From NCBI RefSeq assembly GCF_964355755.1, contig NC_092676.1, positions 13,872,288 to 13,936,287 on the forward strand: a DNA stretch of 64,000 nt, written 5' to 3'. This stretch comes from Antedon mediterranea (lineage: Eukaryota; Echinodermata; Crinoidea; Comatulida; Antedonidae). The position numbers and the translations under genes are program-made. Position 1 is the first letter of the stretch. Each line of letters starts with the position of its first letter. Shown here piece by piece: positions 24,101 to 39,100 of this stretch. Below the pieces are notes generated by a model, which was not told where the DNA came from, did not search any database, and saw only the letters and a program-made list of their open reading frames with translations.

Positions 24101-27100
24101 AAGCGTATCCCCATACTACGGTTTGGGTTTAGTTTTTTCCCCTTAGTTTTTACTGTATGATCAGCGCTTACATAGGTTTCACAACATAAAGCTTTATAAA
24201 TCCAGGATATTATAATATACTCTGCATATTTTTTAGACTCTCATACATCCATTTTTAGAACATATATGCACTTAATATATCATGGTGACAGGTACCTGCT
24301 ACTCTGTATAAATACTTCATATAATGATACAATGTTTTAAACAGAAAGAAAATTTGAATTTAAAATTAAGGAATGTAGTTAATTACTTACTTCTTTTTGC
24401 TGCAAACTTTTGGTCATTTTTTGCTCAAGTTTCTTTTTACTGAAAAAGAGAAGTTGATGGCTATCAGAAAGTTTCAATATTGAGTGCGGCGTTAGGCAAG
24501 GTTGCCCATTAGCTGCCCTACTATTTATTTTAGTGACAGAAATAATGGCCATAAATATAAGAAATAATCCTGATTGCAAATGAACTACATTACCAAATAC
24601 CAATAATGGTAATGATAACATTGTAAAGATTGCTCAACTTGCAGATGATACTGAATACTGAATACTGAATACTGAATACAGAAATTCTTCTTGAAGATTG
24701 ACAATTATTAGTAAAATAATAAATAGATATACAATAAAATATATTATGTACACACACATAATTGCACAAAAAAATATAAGTTATGAAACACGGCGTAAAA
24801 ATGACAAGGTATTAAAATTGAATAGGATTCAGGAGATTAAAATAGTTTAAAACAGCTTTAAAAGGATTAAAAACAGCTTTAAAAGGATTCAAACCATTAG
24901 AATGTTCCTAAAACCTTACAATTTATAAATTGCTAAAATTCAAATACGCTAAAAATGTTAAAAACGTTTAAAAATATTAAAAATATAAAAACATTTTACA
25001 AAGTTTCATTGTTTACATAGTCTTGTATTACATAACATTTTATCGATGGTGACGTGAATTAATTATATGAATATAACATTTGCAACAAAGGCATATCTCG
25101 ATCTGTTTGTCTTAGTTATTGGAACATGTATTCTACCATTGCGTTTGATAATAAAGTATTTGCTAAGGGGATGATCAACACCCTTAATTATTTTATGAGC
25201 TGCCTTCACTATCCAATCTATGTATATTTCATCTAACTGCACCAACGGATCTTTAACAATATATTCAGCTTTCTTTGTAATGCGATTCAATTTCTTTTTA
25301 AATTGTGTAACACAGTAATACAAATTAATTAAATTTTTTATATATTCTGTATATTTTATATTCCGATACCGATATTTTTACGCCAGATGAAAGTAGTCTA
25401 TTATATTTTTTCAATGAGATTGATCTATTCTGTAGTGTGTCAAAATTGAAATTAAATAAAAATAAGACAAATGGTATGTGGATTGGTTCAAACAAAAAAG
25501 TATGTTAAAAGCATTCAATATTGTATGGTCCAGTGAACCTGTACAATTTCTAGGAATTCATGTAGGTTGATAAACAATTATGTGAATACAGAAATTGGGG
25601 GAAAAAAATTACAAACAAAATGTATGAGACGGAATCTCAGTTTTTTTGGTAAAATTACTATTCTTTTCATTTTTTCATTTCTTTATTCGACAACAAGCGG
25701 TCCGGGGTTGCGACAGGGGTGGCGCCAGGATCTTCCCGACGCGGGGGCTACATTCCCCGACGAGGGGGCTATCACTAGGCTGGGGGCCAGGGGGGCCGGC
25801 AAGGGCCCCCGGTGGGGGTCCAGGGGGCGAAGCCACCGGAAGCAACGCGTTCTAGCGTCATTTGAGGTCATTTTAATCAGATTTAGGGTAGCCATTTTTT
25901 CCATTTTTTATAATGCATAAATAAAATACTGCGTGCAAAAAAACGATGCGCGATGACTGTTTCAATCCATATTTTTCAATTTAAAAAATAAAAGTTCAAA
26001 GAAAATTTAGAAAAATAGAGTTGGAGGTCCCGGAAATTGGACTTATTATACTTCAAAACATGAAACAAAATATATAAGTCCCTATCATGGTTGTGACTGA
26101 GCTAAGAAATGTTTGAAAATTAGAGATGTTAGGTCCCGGAAAATGCACTTCTTGTTCTTCGAAATATGACCAGCTTTATTGTTGGGGCTGAGCTAAGAAA
26201 ATGTTTAAAACTAGAGCTGCAGGTCTTCAAAAAATTGCATTTTATACTTTGGAAACATCAGGCCTCGAGGCTTAAAAAACGCAAGCGTAGACCTTTTTCA
26301 GTCGGGGAAATAAGTTTATTCCTCACAAGTGTATGCGTGCGTACCATCTGGACTTCCGAGTGGTGAGAAATTCATGACATAAAAGGATATTGAAAATGTA
26401 ATAACTTAGCTATAATAATGGCTAAGCGAAAATGACATGTTTTTTTGTTTAGTAATGGATGAAAAATTTATTTTAGGTGCCCCACGGTACAGAAGGTTAC
26501 TTGTAAATTAAAAAATTGGTGAACATACAAACAATTAACATAATTCATTTTTGCTGTAGTGTAGCGTACGTCAGTAAACTTCGCCTGGAAAATAACTACA
26601 GTACACATTTTGGTCCCTGGATGGAACATGATATCACGCGTCTCGACCCAACGTTGAACGATTCGTACAAAGGGATACCGCCAGACAAGTGCGTACCTAG
26701 CTATTGTTTAATAGTAAGTTAGATCGCTGGCAATAATGAATGCATATAAAGTGCATAATATCACTCTGACGGTCAATGAAACGTCGCGGTTTTCTAGGCG
26801 CTGAAGCTAGCAACGAAGTGAACGCGAACGCTTTTTACTGTATATTATATTCCCCGACAAAAAGTACCCGTGTTCCCCGACGGGGGGGCTAGGCTCCCCG
26901 ACGAGGGGCTAGAGCCCCCGTAGCCCCCCCGCTGGCGCCACCACTGGGTTGCGACAGCAATGAAGTGCCATAACACATTTGTGTCCGCAACCCCTGTAAC
27001 ATACAACTTAATACAAGTTAAAAATGAATATAAAATATACAGAATATATAAAAAATTTTATTAATTTGTATTACTGTGTTACACAATTTAAAATACACCT

Positions 27101-30100
27101 ATACAATTAAAATAAAGTTAGCGTTTATCAAGCAGATATTTTTTCAGTTTCGACAGGAAATTTTCAAATTATAAAAACACTAGCAATATCAAAGTTTATA
27201 TATACTGCTAGCATTATTGATTGATTATTTTATAAATAAAAAAGAAAAATAAAACGAACATTAATTAAAAATGTTAAAGGTTTCAATATGCCAGATCTCA
27301 CTTCTGTGATAGAATCTCTTAAACTAACCTGGGCCCAGATCCAGGTAAATGGAATGTATTCCAAAGCTTTACCTTTGCCCTATTGAATATACATAATACA
27401 GCTAAATTTAGAAGAGCATTCTAACTTAGGCAATATGCCTTTATTCTATAGAAATATGATGAAATCTGTTGTAAAATTAAATAATATTATGCATGTAAAC
27501 ACAACAACCACCATGGAAATAAAAAATCAACAATTATGGGAAAACCAACATTATATCTAACAACAAATCTATGTACTTTAAGGTATGGTTATCTTCTGGG
27601 TTTAAAACAATAGGTGAAATTTATATGAATGGTAGAGTACTTCCACCTTGTGAAATATTTCCTAAATTGTATACAAGACAAACGCCGGAACCTTCTGCTT
27701 GATATGCAGTGTCTTAATCATTAGACTACTGTGGCTTTCATGGTATTGTTCAAACTCGAACAAGCAAGCTAAAACATAGAATGAAGGGCAAAATCGATTA
27801 ATAATTTTTCAGATTTTTGTATTGTAACCTGCATTTAATAAGCATTAACATTAATTTAGTTAAATTATTATTTATCTGTCAAGAGCTATAAATTCAATAG
27901 TAGAACTTCCATTTATTGCCATTTGCATATAAAATATATTATGTTTCTGACATTCTGTGCCCGAATGGCAGCTGGATAAAAGCTATTGCGAAACCTATTT
28001 TTACAAGAAATGATTAACCGGTAACATCTACCGTTACGTAACACCTCAAATAATACATTATGCATGGGATGATCGAGTTGAATCTTGCAATATAGAATGT
28101 GTTTTCTTAAACAGATTCAATATAGCTCTTCTCAAATCCAATGATATGTGATGCATACTTAACAAGACGTTCATAGATCTGACTTATCTTTACTTGTGAC
28201 CTGGTGAACCACAAAACAATACTAAAGGTGAATACACTTTCAATAACCGAAAAGTGACATAATGAAAGGGTTAACTACGAAAGATTTCAGTCTACGCAAA
28301 AAGTAAAGGAATTGTTGGGCCTTTTTGATACACTTGGTTATGTGATCATGCCATTTTAGATCGCTGGTAATCACCACACCAAGAAACTTAAAATTATCGA
28401 CAATCTCAACCTGAATATACAATGGAAATTTATTTACCCGACTACCGACAAGCTGGGCCTAGCACACGAAGACTATCAGACAAGACAATTTTCTCCTCAA
28501 TAATGGCAAATTAGGTGAAAAGATATCATTATGTGGAATGCAATTATAATATTTTATATTATTTTGAAACAAGAAATGTTAGCAACCTACAGTAATACCT
28601 AGTATTTTAAACCAATTTCCTAGCTGGCTAGCTTTTAAAACATCCCTTTACAGTTGTTAAAAATTAGCCAATATACTTTTGAACAGATAGGTACCTGACA
28701 AGACATGATTCGGGTTAGCGGTTTGTTTACAAGCGGTGCAGTCAGAAACTTCTACTACTTATTCTTCACAAAATTTACAGCATTTATTTCGAAAAGAAAC
28801 CCCCTTTTTAGTTTGCAAAAGTTATCTGAAAAGAATCCCAACCAAGAGTACTAAAAAAGAAGTACATGGGCTCTTTTCGAGGTTTTACGGTATTGGCGAA
28901 TTGAATCTAAGCTACAAGACAATGTCTTAAATTACATTGAAAGCAAACAACGCGATGGCGTAGCCATGGGTTCTCTATTCGGACCACCAATAACATATTA
29001 TTATGCAACATTGAAAAGACCTTACAGACTTTTAACAAGATGCCATTTTTCTATCGATACATTAACAACACGATTGTGTTCATGCCCAGCAAGGATGATG
29101 CATACAAGTTTCTGGACACGCTAAATAATGCACACACTGCAATTGACTTTACTATGGAAGTTGTTCATAATAACTCCATTAATTTCTTAGGAATTACCAT
29201 ATCCAAAACATTTGAAAATTACATTAGAAACCAGAGTGTACAGAAAACCTACTGACAAAGGGCTTCTTCTATCTTGCACTATGATAGCCATGTTGATGTT
29301 AAACATAAGAAAATTCTTGTGTAAGGGCCGGGAAACATACTATCTAGTCATCATGCTCTTTGATTGGAACTTAACTTAACATCATCATATTATTTTTAAA
29401 CATTCTCTACGTGACTTAAAAGGCTTTGCTTGCATTTATATATGACACCACCTTTTTTATCAAACAGTTCACTGAATTTGTATTAATCGGTTGCGGGGTT
29501 AATTCAAGAAAAGAAAACTAGACTAAAGTTGACATTTGTTAAAAAATGGATCAAATTTCTGTCATGAGCACTGGTTTGTTGGGCACTGATTAATTAAACC
29601 TGAGAATTGACACTTGGAAGAGAGATGGAATGTTCCATTCATCGCCGTCAAGTTATGTTTTACAAATTTTGTAAATAGTTTACCATTACGATGTTGTACT
29701 CAGAGCTCTGTACCAACATTCAGCAATTAAAAACAATTATTGCAAACAGAGATAGCCTGCAGCGAGGCATCCTCGTATTATTGTGTGCAGGTATGTTTCA
29801 GCATCAACAACCACTAGACAGTGTATGCCACATTCGGAAAAAGACCCCTTTTCGGGGCAAATCATTTTAACCTAAATTCATTTCAATCGTCAACTAGAAA
29901 GCCACTGCGAGAGTGCATACCTCCACCTTCTGTAAAATTCTCCTACATAAGATTTCTCCGGGAAAATATATATACACGTATATATTTGTGTGTGTCTTAA
30001 TGCTGTGATTTAGGCTTAATTTCACTACAAGCATGTGTATGCGAATTTGGTGTAATGGTTATGTAGCCGCCTTTCTTTAGATTCTATTGACTAACAATAG

Positions 30101-33100
30101 AACAGAAACACCAAAAACAAACAGGTGAATTTGAAAAGAATAGGTTTTTTAAAACTACTCGTATCAAAAAACCTGTAAATTAAATCAATTTATGTTTTAA
30201 AATTACAAATCACAAATTATAACTCTTGCCCCTTGTACAAAAATGAAGTTTTTTGGACAAGTAGTTCGAGAAAATGCAATTTCAGTTTTAACACTAGCAG
30301 GTCTGAAAATTATACTAAAAAGTGGTCCAGAATTAGGACGTGGTCCAGATTGCCTCTAAACTTTAATGGAGTGGTTCTTGACCACATATCTATCTGTATT
30401 TTCATTTTGGTAAAGATTTCGTAATTACTTTTTGAGTAATCCTGCTAACAAACAAATGAAAGCACTCAGAAACTGAGTGAAGTACTTGGCAAAATATATC
30501 CACTGATAGGGAGCATGTTGAACGATACCTTATTTGCTTTACATGGTTCAAATACTGCTGGGGTTTATAATTTGTTTAAATAATTTTTAATACAAACAAA
30601 ATCCGTCATGGCAACAATGACTTTTCTAAAATCAAGATTGACCAGGAGTCGATGAGTGTCTTGAAGCTGTGCCGATTTGCGGCGGCCCTGCCTTAACCCA
30701 TAGAGTAAGCTTAACCGCTCGAACCAGTCTACTAATATTTTGGTCCATATCAAAGAATATGTCCATGTTAAAAGAAGACAGAATGCGTGCTATTTAATAT
30801 ATCGTACGGAAGATAAGCTTTTGTGACATGACCAATATATCAATTTTCCTGAAAATCAATAGGCATTTCTGTATGTACAGGTATATACCTATTTACAGAA
30901 TCAAATAAGAAAGGACACATGCTGGTGGTACTAAAAAACTAATTATCAACTAACAATAGTTTAATTTAAATAACAATAGAACAGCAATGCGAAAAACGGG
31001 TGAATTTGAAAAGAAATAGGTTTTTTAAAACTACTCGTATCAAAAAATCTGTACATTAAATCAAATTATGTTTGGACAATTACAAATCACAATTTATAAC
31101 TCTTGCCTTTTGTACAAAAATGATATTTTGTAGTTCTCGAGAAAATGCCATTTCAGTACACTTGTTACTTTAAGACTGCTCGTCGGCTTTTGAAAATTGT
31201 CTATCTTTTAACTAGCCGGTCTGAAAATAATATAATTTTTGTTATTTCTGAAGTTAGTAATAAACCAATTTTCTTGATTTTCAATAGGCAAGGTCTGAAT
31301 GTATATACCTATCTACACCAAAAAATTCAGAATGATAACTTAAAAACTGTAGGCGCTATTGTGCTAACATACATACAAACAAACAGACAAACAAACATGA
31401 TCGACTACATATACCTCCTTGGCGGAGGTCAATAATTAATTATCTAACTCAACTTAATCAGTACACTGGTTTTTATTAGGTGTTAAAAATCAGTATCAAA
31501 AGTATGTACCAACTATAAAGTAACATTTCTAAAAGCGAATTACCGAATTTTGCTCTTACGTAAATTTATAAATATTATGTTCCCAAATTTGATTATTATG
31601 TACTGAAAAAAAAACCTGAATTAAATACATACTAGAATTCATCTTGGATTTAGTAGTTTAAACTCTCGCTTGAATATGGTTTAGCTACTGTACTTCTCCT
31701 ATTTGGATAAGAGTTTGTTACTAGTTGTTTAAGTATTTTTTGTCACCATTTGATGCTTTGTATTGTGTATATTTGTTAATATTACTCATTGGTTATCCAA
31801 CGAAGTTGCGATTTAACGATTTTCTCGTATTTAACATATGTCAAAAACCAAATAACATTTTAAAGTGAAAAGTTTAATTTATATCATGCGCTAACTTTCT
31901 GTTGAAAAAAAATTTTTACACAAAGTTACGCGCGCACGCGCATTTAAAATTTCTAAGTGCGCAAAATTAATTTCTAATCAACTTTCTACGCGTTTCATGT
32001 CATTTTAAGCATGTCAACAATTCTCACGCGTGCACAAATTTTTACGTGTGCGGTGCGCATGTAGCATTAAAAAAATTATTTTTTCGTGTGATTTATGTTT
32101 TTCCAGCCTCTTCTAGTCATTTTACCAACTTTTAAACAATTTCGACTTAAAGTTACGTCATACGAGCATGTCGAATTGGACAATTTGCACAAAATTATGC
32201 CTTTTTTTAAACAGTCGTAATTTCTAAACTGCACGGTCACCTTTTTGTGGATGACATTTTCTGGAAGTTGATGAGTTGTAGATATCGGATCATGTATTAA
32301 TATGGCTAAACGGACATTGTGACGTCATCGTATGGCCACGCGAATATAAAATTTAAGATTTTTGTATCTTTCGTCATAGCTCATCACATTAAATAGAGCG
32401 CATCTCCACTTATCCGTTTTCCATTTTCACCCCGATTTTGAAATTGTCTAGGTCAATCAACTATCTTTCGCATGAGTTAAAAAAATTTTAATTTTTTGGA
32501 CGACATCATGCCTAAAAATTTAAATTACGTGTGGCATTAATTTCATCTTTACATTAAATTTAAATCTGTTATAGCTCGTAAGAATAAAATGTGATAACCA
32601 CGATTAAAACGTTTTCTGAAAGCTATTGGATTTTAGATACGAAATCATGTGAAAATTTTGCCAATCTGATGATGTGACGTCATCATATGGCCAGTTAAAT
32701 AAAAAGAAGTTGTATTTTCATTTTTGGCGTAATAGTTCATTACATTTAAAAGAGCGCACATCAATATTTCACGTATTCAAATTTCTTCTGCACGTTAATA
32801 TGTTGTTGCTGAGATAATATCCTTCCGAAATTGCTATCTTTGTATTTCATTTTGATGCCGCGCCATGTTAAAATTTGGAATAAATGACGGCTCCCGTAAT
32901 TTCACCTAATCTACACTGTATGTAATATGTAAACAGATTTTACTGTTTATACCGACTGTAATGGAATAGCCCAAAATCGTTTATTTCCTACCTATTTCTA
33001 TAATGTAGCAGGCCAAATAAGAGGTTATTTTTACAGGATAGAGGGAGGCAAACAATATTTTTCTCGTATCAGAGCCGTTCATCGTTGTTAGGAGGTATGT

Positions 33101-36100
33101 GATTTCTATTACATTTTCTGGTTTGTTTGTCAGTTGCTTGTCCGGCCTGTAGGTCATAATGCCAACGTGAACGCTTCCTTTTGGCCTCAATCTATCCCCT
33201 TAATGTTAAAAGGTACGTTGTTAAACGTCCATGTTTCACCACTTGCGCGGCGGATAACCAAACTCGTCAAAGTGACGAGTTTCATGTCTAGTTTGTTCTT
33301 GAGAATGGTTTCATGATGGTTCCGATACGTCGATCTTTTTGCCATTATATTTTATTCTAAATTTATCTAGTGAATGTCTCTTACTGTAATTCTTTAAAAA
33401 AAAACAATTTACTATTGATTTTCAATGGAAACGACTTTTTTTATATTTTTTATGAACAAGAATTTTGATAAAGATAAGTGCGTGTGCGGTTAAGACAGTC
33501 CATGGAACTGCAAGCTTTGGTACGTCTTGACTCAATGATTTGGAGAAGTGGAATGCAGGGCGGAGAATACAAATTTGCCTTGTTGCATTAAGTTTATATC
33601 AATGAGTTTGAGGAGATTAAGTTTGGAAAATAAATGGGAAGAATGGGACCGCGGTGGAGCGCCAGATATAATCCTGATAGCTTTCTTTTGTATAATTTGC
33701 AGTTTACTGAGGTTGGATACGTAAGTATTGGCCCAGACAATGTTACAGTAGCTCAAATAGGGAAAAATGAGGGAACAGTAAAGGGTTCGAAGAATATTAA
33801 GGGGTACAAATGAGGATAACCTAGATATGATACCAACGCTTTTGGAAGTCTTATTCTCTACTTCTTTAATATGATTTTTCCACGTTAGATTGCTGTCCAT
33901 AACTACACCTAAAAACTTAGCTGATTGTACACAAGGTATATCATGGTTGTCAATGGTAATTTTGTTGGCTGATAAGTCAATAGATTTTAATAGTTGTGGG
34001 GTCCCAAAGAGGATGAAGCTACATTTTTTATGATTAAGAGAAAGTTTATTAGCTGCAAAATATTGGGACAAATTGATCAAATTGGAGTTGACAGTATTGA
34101 ATAAGGATTGGACATTTTTGTTAGAATAAAGAACTGTAGTGTCGTCAGCATAAAGGAAAAAATTTAGGAGCTTTGAAGAGAAGTGAATATCATTGATGTA
34201 TAGAATAAATAAGAGGGGGCCAAGTAGAGATCCTTGAGGGACGCCGCATGTGATAGGACTAAAAGTGGATATGGAGTGAGAGTATTTGGTACATTGGGCA
34301 CGATTGGAGAGGTAACTATTTAAGAGATTAATTGCTGATCCACGGATTCCATAGTGAGATAATTTGTGTAGAAGAATACTGTGGTCAATAGTATCAAAAG
34401 CCTTGGAAAGGTCTATGAAAATGCCGATTGCAAGATGGCGGTTTTCGAAAGCGTCTATAATTTTATTTGTCAGGTCGATGGGAGCCATTGACGTGTTGTG
34501 TCCCTTTCTGAAACCGTATTGTCTGTTGAAAAGTATGTTGAATTTGGTAATAAATGAAAATATTGGGTAATAAATTACTCTTTCCAGGGCTTTTGAAAAA
34601 ATGGATAGAATGGAGATGGGTCGATAATTAGAGAGATCAGATTTTGGACCAGATTTGTATATAGGGGTAACGCGCTCTAGCTTCATCCTCTCTGGGAACA
34701 CACCGCTGGTTAAAGCAAGATTAAAAATATGACACAGTGGAAGGGAAATCAGGTCAGCAATGTATTTAATGGCCTTGGTATGAAAGTCATCAATACCTGG
34801 AGATTTATTATTTTCAAAAGAAGTTATTATTTTGACTATTTCAGACTCATCAACTGGGTTAAGAAATATTGAATTTGGATTTGGATTTGGTAAGAATTCT
34901 TTGAATGATTTGGTAACACGGGGAATTTGGTTTGCAAGGGTGGGGCCAATTTCGACAAAGTATTTATTAAACGCATTAGAAATTTTCTCCTGATCTTCCG
35001 TCAATTCGCCATCGCAGTTAAACCGAGTATTGGATTGTTGATTGCTGTTGTTTTTGTTAATCAGAGAATTAATTGTCTTCCAAGTTGCCTTGATATCATT
35101 TTTATGTTTGTGAAATATATTTTGGAAGTAATTAGCTTTAGAAATTTTGATTACAGAATTTAATTTATTGCGGTATAGTTTATAAGCTTTTTCATTTATG
35201 GGAGTCGGACGGTGAAGAAATTTGGCATATAATTTCTGCTTATATTTTATAGATTTGAGCAAGCCATCAGACATCCATGATTTTATTTTTTTGTCTTTTT
35301 TAGTGTTGTACTGGAGGGGGAAGTTTTTGTCGTATAGGGACTTTAGTGTGTTTTCAAAGTAATTGTATGCTATATCGGGGTCCTGCTTATAAAATACATT
35401 GGTCCACTGTTGAGTAGCCACTTCTTGACGGAAATGTTCTAATGTAGAGGGGTTAATTTTCCTAAAAGCCGATTTATCTTCCCTGTTTGAGCTAGTAGTA
35501 ACATTGGACAAAAATGAAATATTAAACACTGGGAGATGGTCAGAGATGTCACTGTAAAATAGTCCACTCAGGTTGGGAAAGTCAATTTGATTGCTTATGA
35601 TATTGTCTAACAGGGTAGCTGTAGTTTTGGTAATACAAGATGGTCTGTGAATGCGGGGATACGAGATGGTCTGTGAATGCGGATTTGATGTAGGATTTAT
35701 GAGCTTTGCGGATCTTTCGGTCAGTCTGGCGGCAGAGTTTTTTTAATTTTGCCCAGCAGTTTGCAGAGCCATACTTTTTGGCACTTTTATAAAGATGCTT
35801 CTTTCTGTTGATGTCTCTACTTATTGAAGGAGTTGTGCGATTCCTCAACAGAGCTAGAATTCATCATAACAGCATCCATGGTGTTGAAATACTCTTCCAT
35901 ATCACTATCAATATCGGCAAATTTGGCTTTTGCGTAGAGGAAAATCTCGGCGGTCAAATGATTTTCGATTTTAAGACTGTACATTATAAGTTGACGGAAA
36001 TACCTCACCAGATGTAATGGTTTAACTGAGCCAAGACTCCGTCCCAATCACAATATTGGGGTCTTCCGTAGTAAAAATGGTTTCAAATATGTGACGTTTA

Positions 36101-39100
36101 GCACTAATACGGCCATACTGCGTTGAAACACCGGTTCTCGTCAGATCACCGAAGTTAAGCAACGTTGGGCCCGGTTGCGTTCTGGATGGGAGACCGTCTA
36201 GAAATCGCGGCGGGTGCTGTATACTGGAGAGTGATGGTGTAATGGTAATATCGGACTAGCATGTGATAGGCATGGGTTCGAGGTTATCTGTACCATACTA
36301 ATTGCATCCTAGGCAAGATGCTTTACTCTCATTGCCTCATCCTTCGGATGGGATGTAAAGCCGTTGGTCCTGTGTACTTAACAGTACATTAAAGAACTTG
36401 GTACACTATTCGAAAAGAGTAGGGGATCGTCTCCCGGTGTGCTGATCTGGTAGGCGCTGCACTGCTGGCTGCCGTGGGTCCGTGGAGGGCCTAATCCGAA
36501 TTCCTCTGAGTTAAGCTTGAGGACAAATATAAATACCTTTACCTTTACCTTTAATACTTTGAAAGTTTATGTTGAGAATTTCAAGTTGGTAATATGATCT
36601 TTGCATTTTGGTTTTGAGTTCATTTTGGAGTTACACTGATCTTTCTTAGGCTTTGGGCTAGATGACCAAATGGGTTCCCCTGGAACAGAAGAATGATTAA
36701 TACTTGAAACATCCGACATTCGAGTAGTAATCCATAGTCGATCCAATTCAATAGGTTCATCCATGTTAGGGATGTTAAAAATCCGGATGCATGTTAAAAT
36801 CACAAATGGCAGAGTAGACCAATAATACCTCAGAAGATACATGGTAAAAATCCACAAAGTCATAATCATGAGTTAAAAATCCCGATTAAAATTCAAGATG
36901 GCAGATCCGTGATAGTCAATACACATAAATACAAAGTTAATAATGCCTACAAAAACAGTCAAAATGCATCCAGAACGGTCCAATGATGTCTTGGTAGCAG
37001 CACAAGAAAATTGCAACCAGCTCCCATGAAGCACCCTCTAGAGACCCTAGTCCACACACACACAGCCACTGTCATTCACCAGCGACTAAACCGGTACTCC
37101 CACCAACTCTTTAGAAGCATAGTTTGGAGGGTGGTTGGACACCCAGTTGGTACTAAACACAAAAACCAACTACAAGGGCTTCAGTTCAGCAAAACCAATG
37201 ACGGCTATCCAGCAAAACCTCGCCACCACTGGTAGATATGGCTTATGCCAACTTTTTGTATTTCATATAAATATTATGTGTATTTACGATCCATATAAAT
37301 AATAATTAAGTTACGATGTTTAGCGTTTACAGTTTACCGTCCTGTGTTGAATTTTTCGTTTAGTTTAAAACAATGCCATCAAAAAAGAGTAGCAGCGGAC
37401 GGAGAAAACATGATACAAAAACAATTTTTTTTTAAAGTGTACACCCCTGTATTTTAATGTACTATCTATACCATGATTTACCACGTACGGCAGCCGGGAC
37501 GATATTGTTTTGGTTACAATTACAAATATGTTCGATGTTTTGTCTAGGCCTAGCTAGGAGGGTAGGGCTTATTTAATATTAATTAGTACTACTGTACTAC
37601 TAATTTAATAATCTGTTGAAATAGGTCTATCCTAGGCTCTATAGCTATAGGCCTAGACTAGGATTGGCTATTTTTCTTTATTTATCTCTGTACAGACACG
37701 CACTTTCGTGCCGTGGTGACAACCCATGTGTGTCGTTGTGTCAGGTCTATATAAAAATTAGGCCTAGTTAGCCGCGCATATGTACGTCTTCAGCGCAAAA
37801 ACAATTTGTAAAAAATGAAAAAAAGAAAATTATCTGGCCTCCCGACTGGAATTTTTTTCAGACGAAAATCAACCGGATTCAGGCAGTTTTTTCACATTGA
37901 ATGTCAAGGCTTAGTATCTCAAAAGTTGGGGTTGCAAATCTGCGCAAACCACTTTTTTTAAATTCTTGTACTTACGCTTCTCTTTTCTTATAACTTTTGT
38001 CATATGTTGGTTTGGAAATTTCATCATCTGAATTTTCTGGCTCTTGAGGAACATTACAATCACTAATGAAAAAACATAAATAAAAGCAAAGTTTAACACA
38101 GGGGTTCTGAACAGGCAGCCTGCAGGCCAAATGCAGCTCCAGGTGCATTTCATACAGCCTGCAAATAGCTACTGCTAAAAAAAATAAAGAAAAGTAATGT
38201 TAGAAAGGGGAGAACATGTACATTTTTCAAGATAATCAGTTAAGGTGTTTTAAATTGTATTGTATCTATGTTTCTAAGCTCAGGAAAACAAAATTTCATG
38301 TATGTAATATTATGTGACAATAAATTGAATCTTGAACCTTGAACCCATAATGCCCATGAAATTCCAGCCTTCGCACCATGGTTCCTGTCAGCAGGGCTTT
38401 CAATAGTCCAGCATTGAACGCGGGAACCTAACAGCTCTAATTTTCTTAGCTCAGCCTGGTCCTTGAAACTTATACATTTTTGTCATATTTCAAATTTTAA
38501 GTGCCATTTCCAGGGACCTATCAGTTCTATTTTTCAAAATGTTCTTATCTAACCCCAACTATGGTGGGCATGAGGTCCTGGAGACATATTTCGTAAAGAT
38601 AGTAATCGGAAAAATTATTATTTTTGCATTGACACAAGGCCCTTGTTATACGACTGGTGCCCCACTTGTGACTTCACATTCTATTATGTGGCCCACGACA
38701 TTAGTAAATTACAATCTGGCCCATGATAGAAAACTGTTGAGAATTACCCCTGGTTTAACATATTGATTTAGATTCTTCATCAATTTGTCTAAAAGCATCA
38801 AAAAAGTGTTTTGTTGTGCCCTGGCTCGGCTAATAATAGTGAACTCACAGATCAAGTTTGAGTGGTAGAATTGATGACTATAATACAATGTAAATTGTCA
38901 AAAATACCCAAAAAAAATCAAATTGAAGATTTTTATACTTTTTTTTTACACAGTACATGAAAAATAACACTAAAAAGGGAAGTTTTATGTTATTCGATAA
39001 CAGTTTGAACTGGACTTTATCTTAATAGAAGAGTTACCGTCGAGCAAGATCTTTATTCATTGAACAGGACCACACATCTGGAAGACTGTCATTTGAAACC

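Noticed and set aside
24661-24680. Short ACTGAATA direct repeat as an element boundary
   Set aside because: Only three copies of an 8-base word directly after the RT remnant; too short and could be slippage.
25567-25920. 117-codon protein with [21 protein letters not shown]
   Set aside because: It runs from an L1/Tx1-like RT remnant into the GC-rich end of the hAT element; a chance fusion.
36108-36222. Functional 5S rRNA gene
   Set aside because: The 3' half departs from 5S (AGAAATCGCGGCGGGTGCTGT), no T-run terminator follows, and it leads straight into a tRNA-like and Deu-type segment with a tandem tail; better explained as a SINE head.
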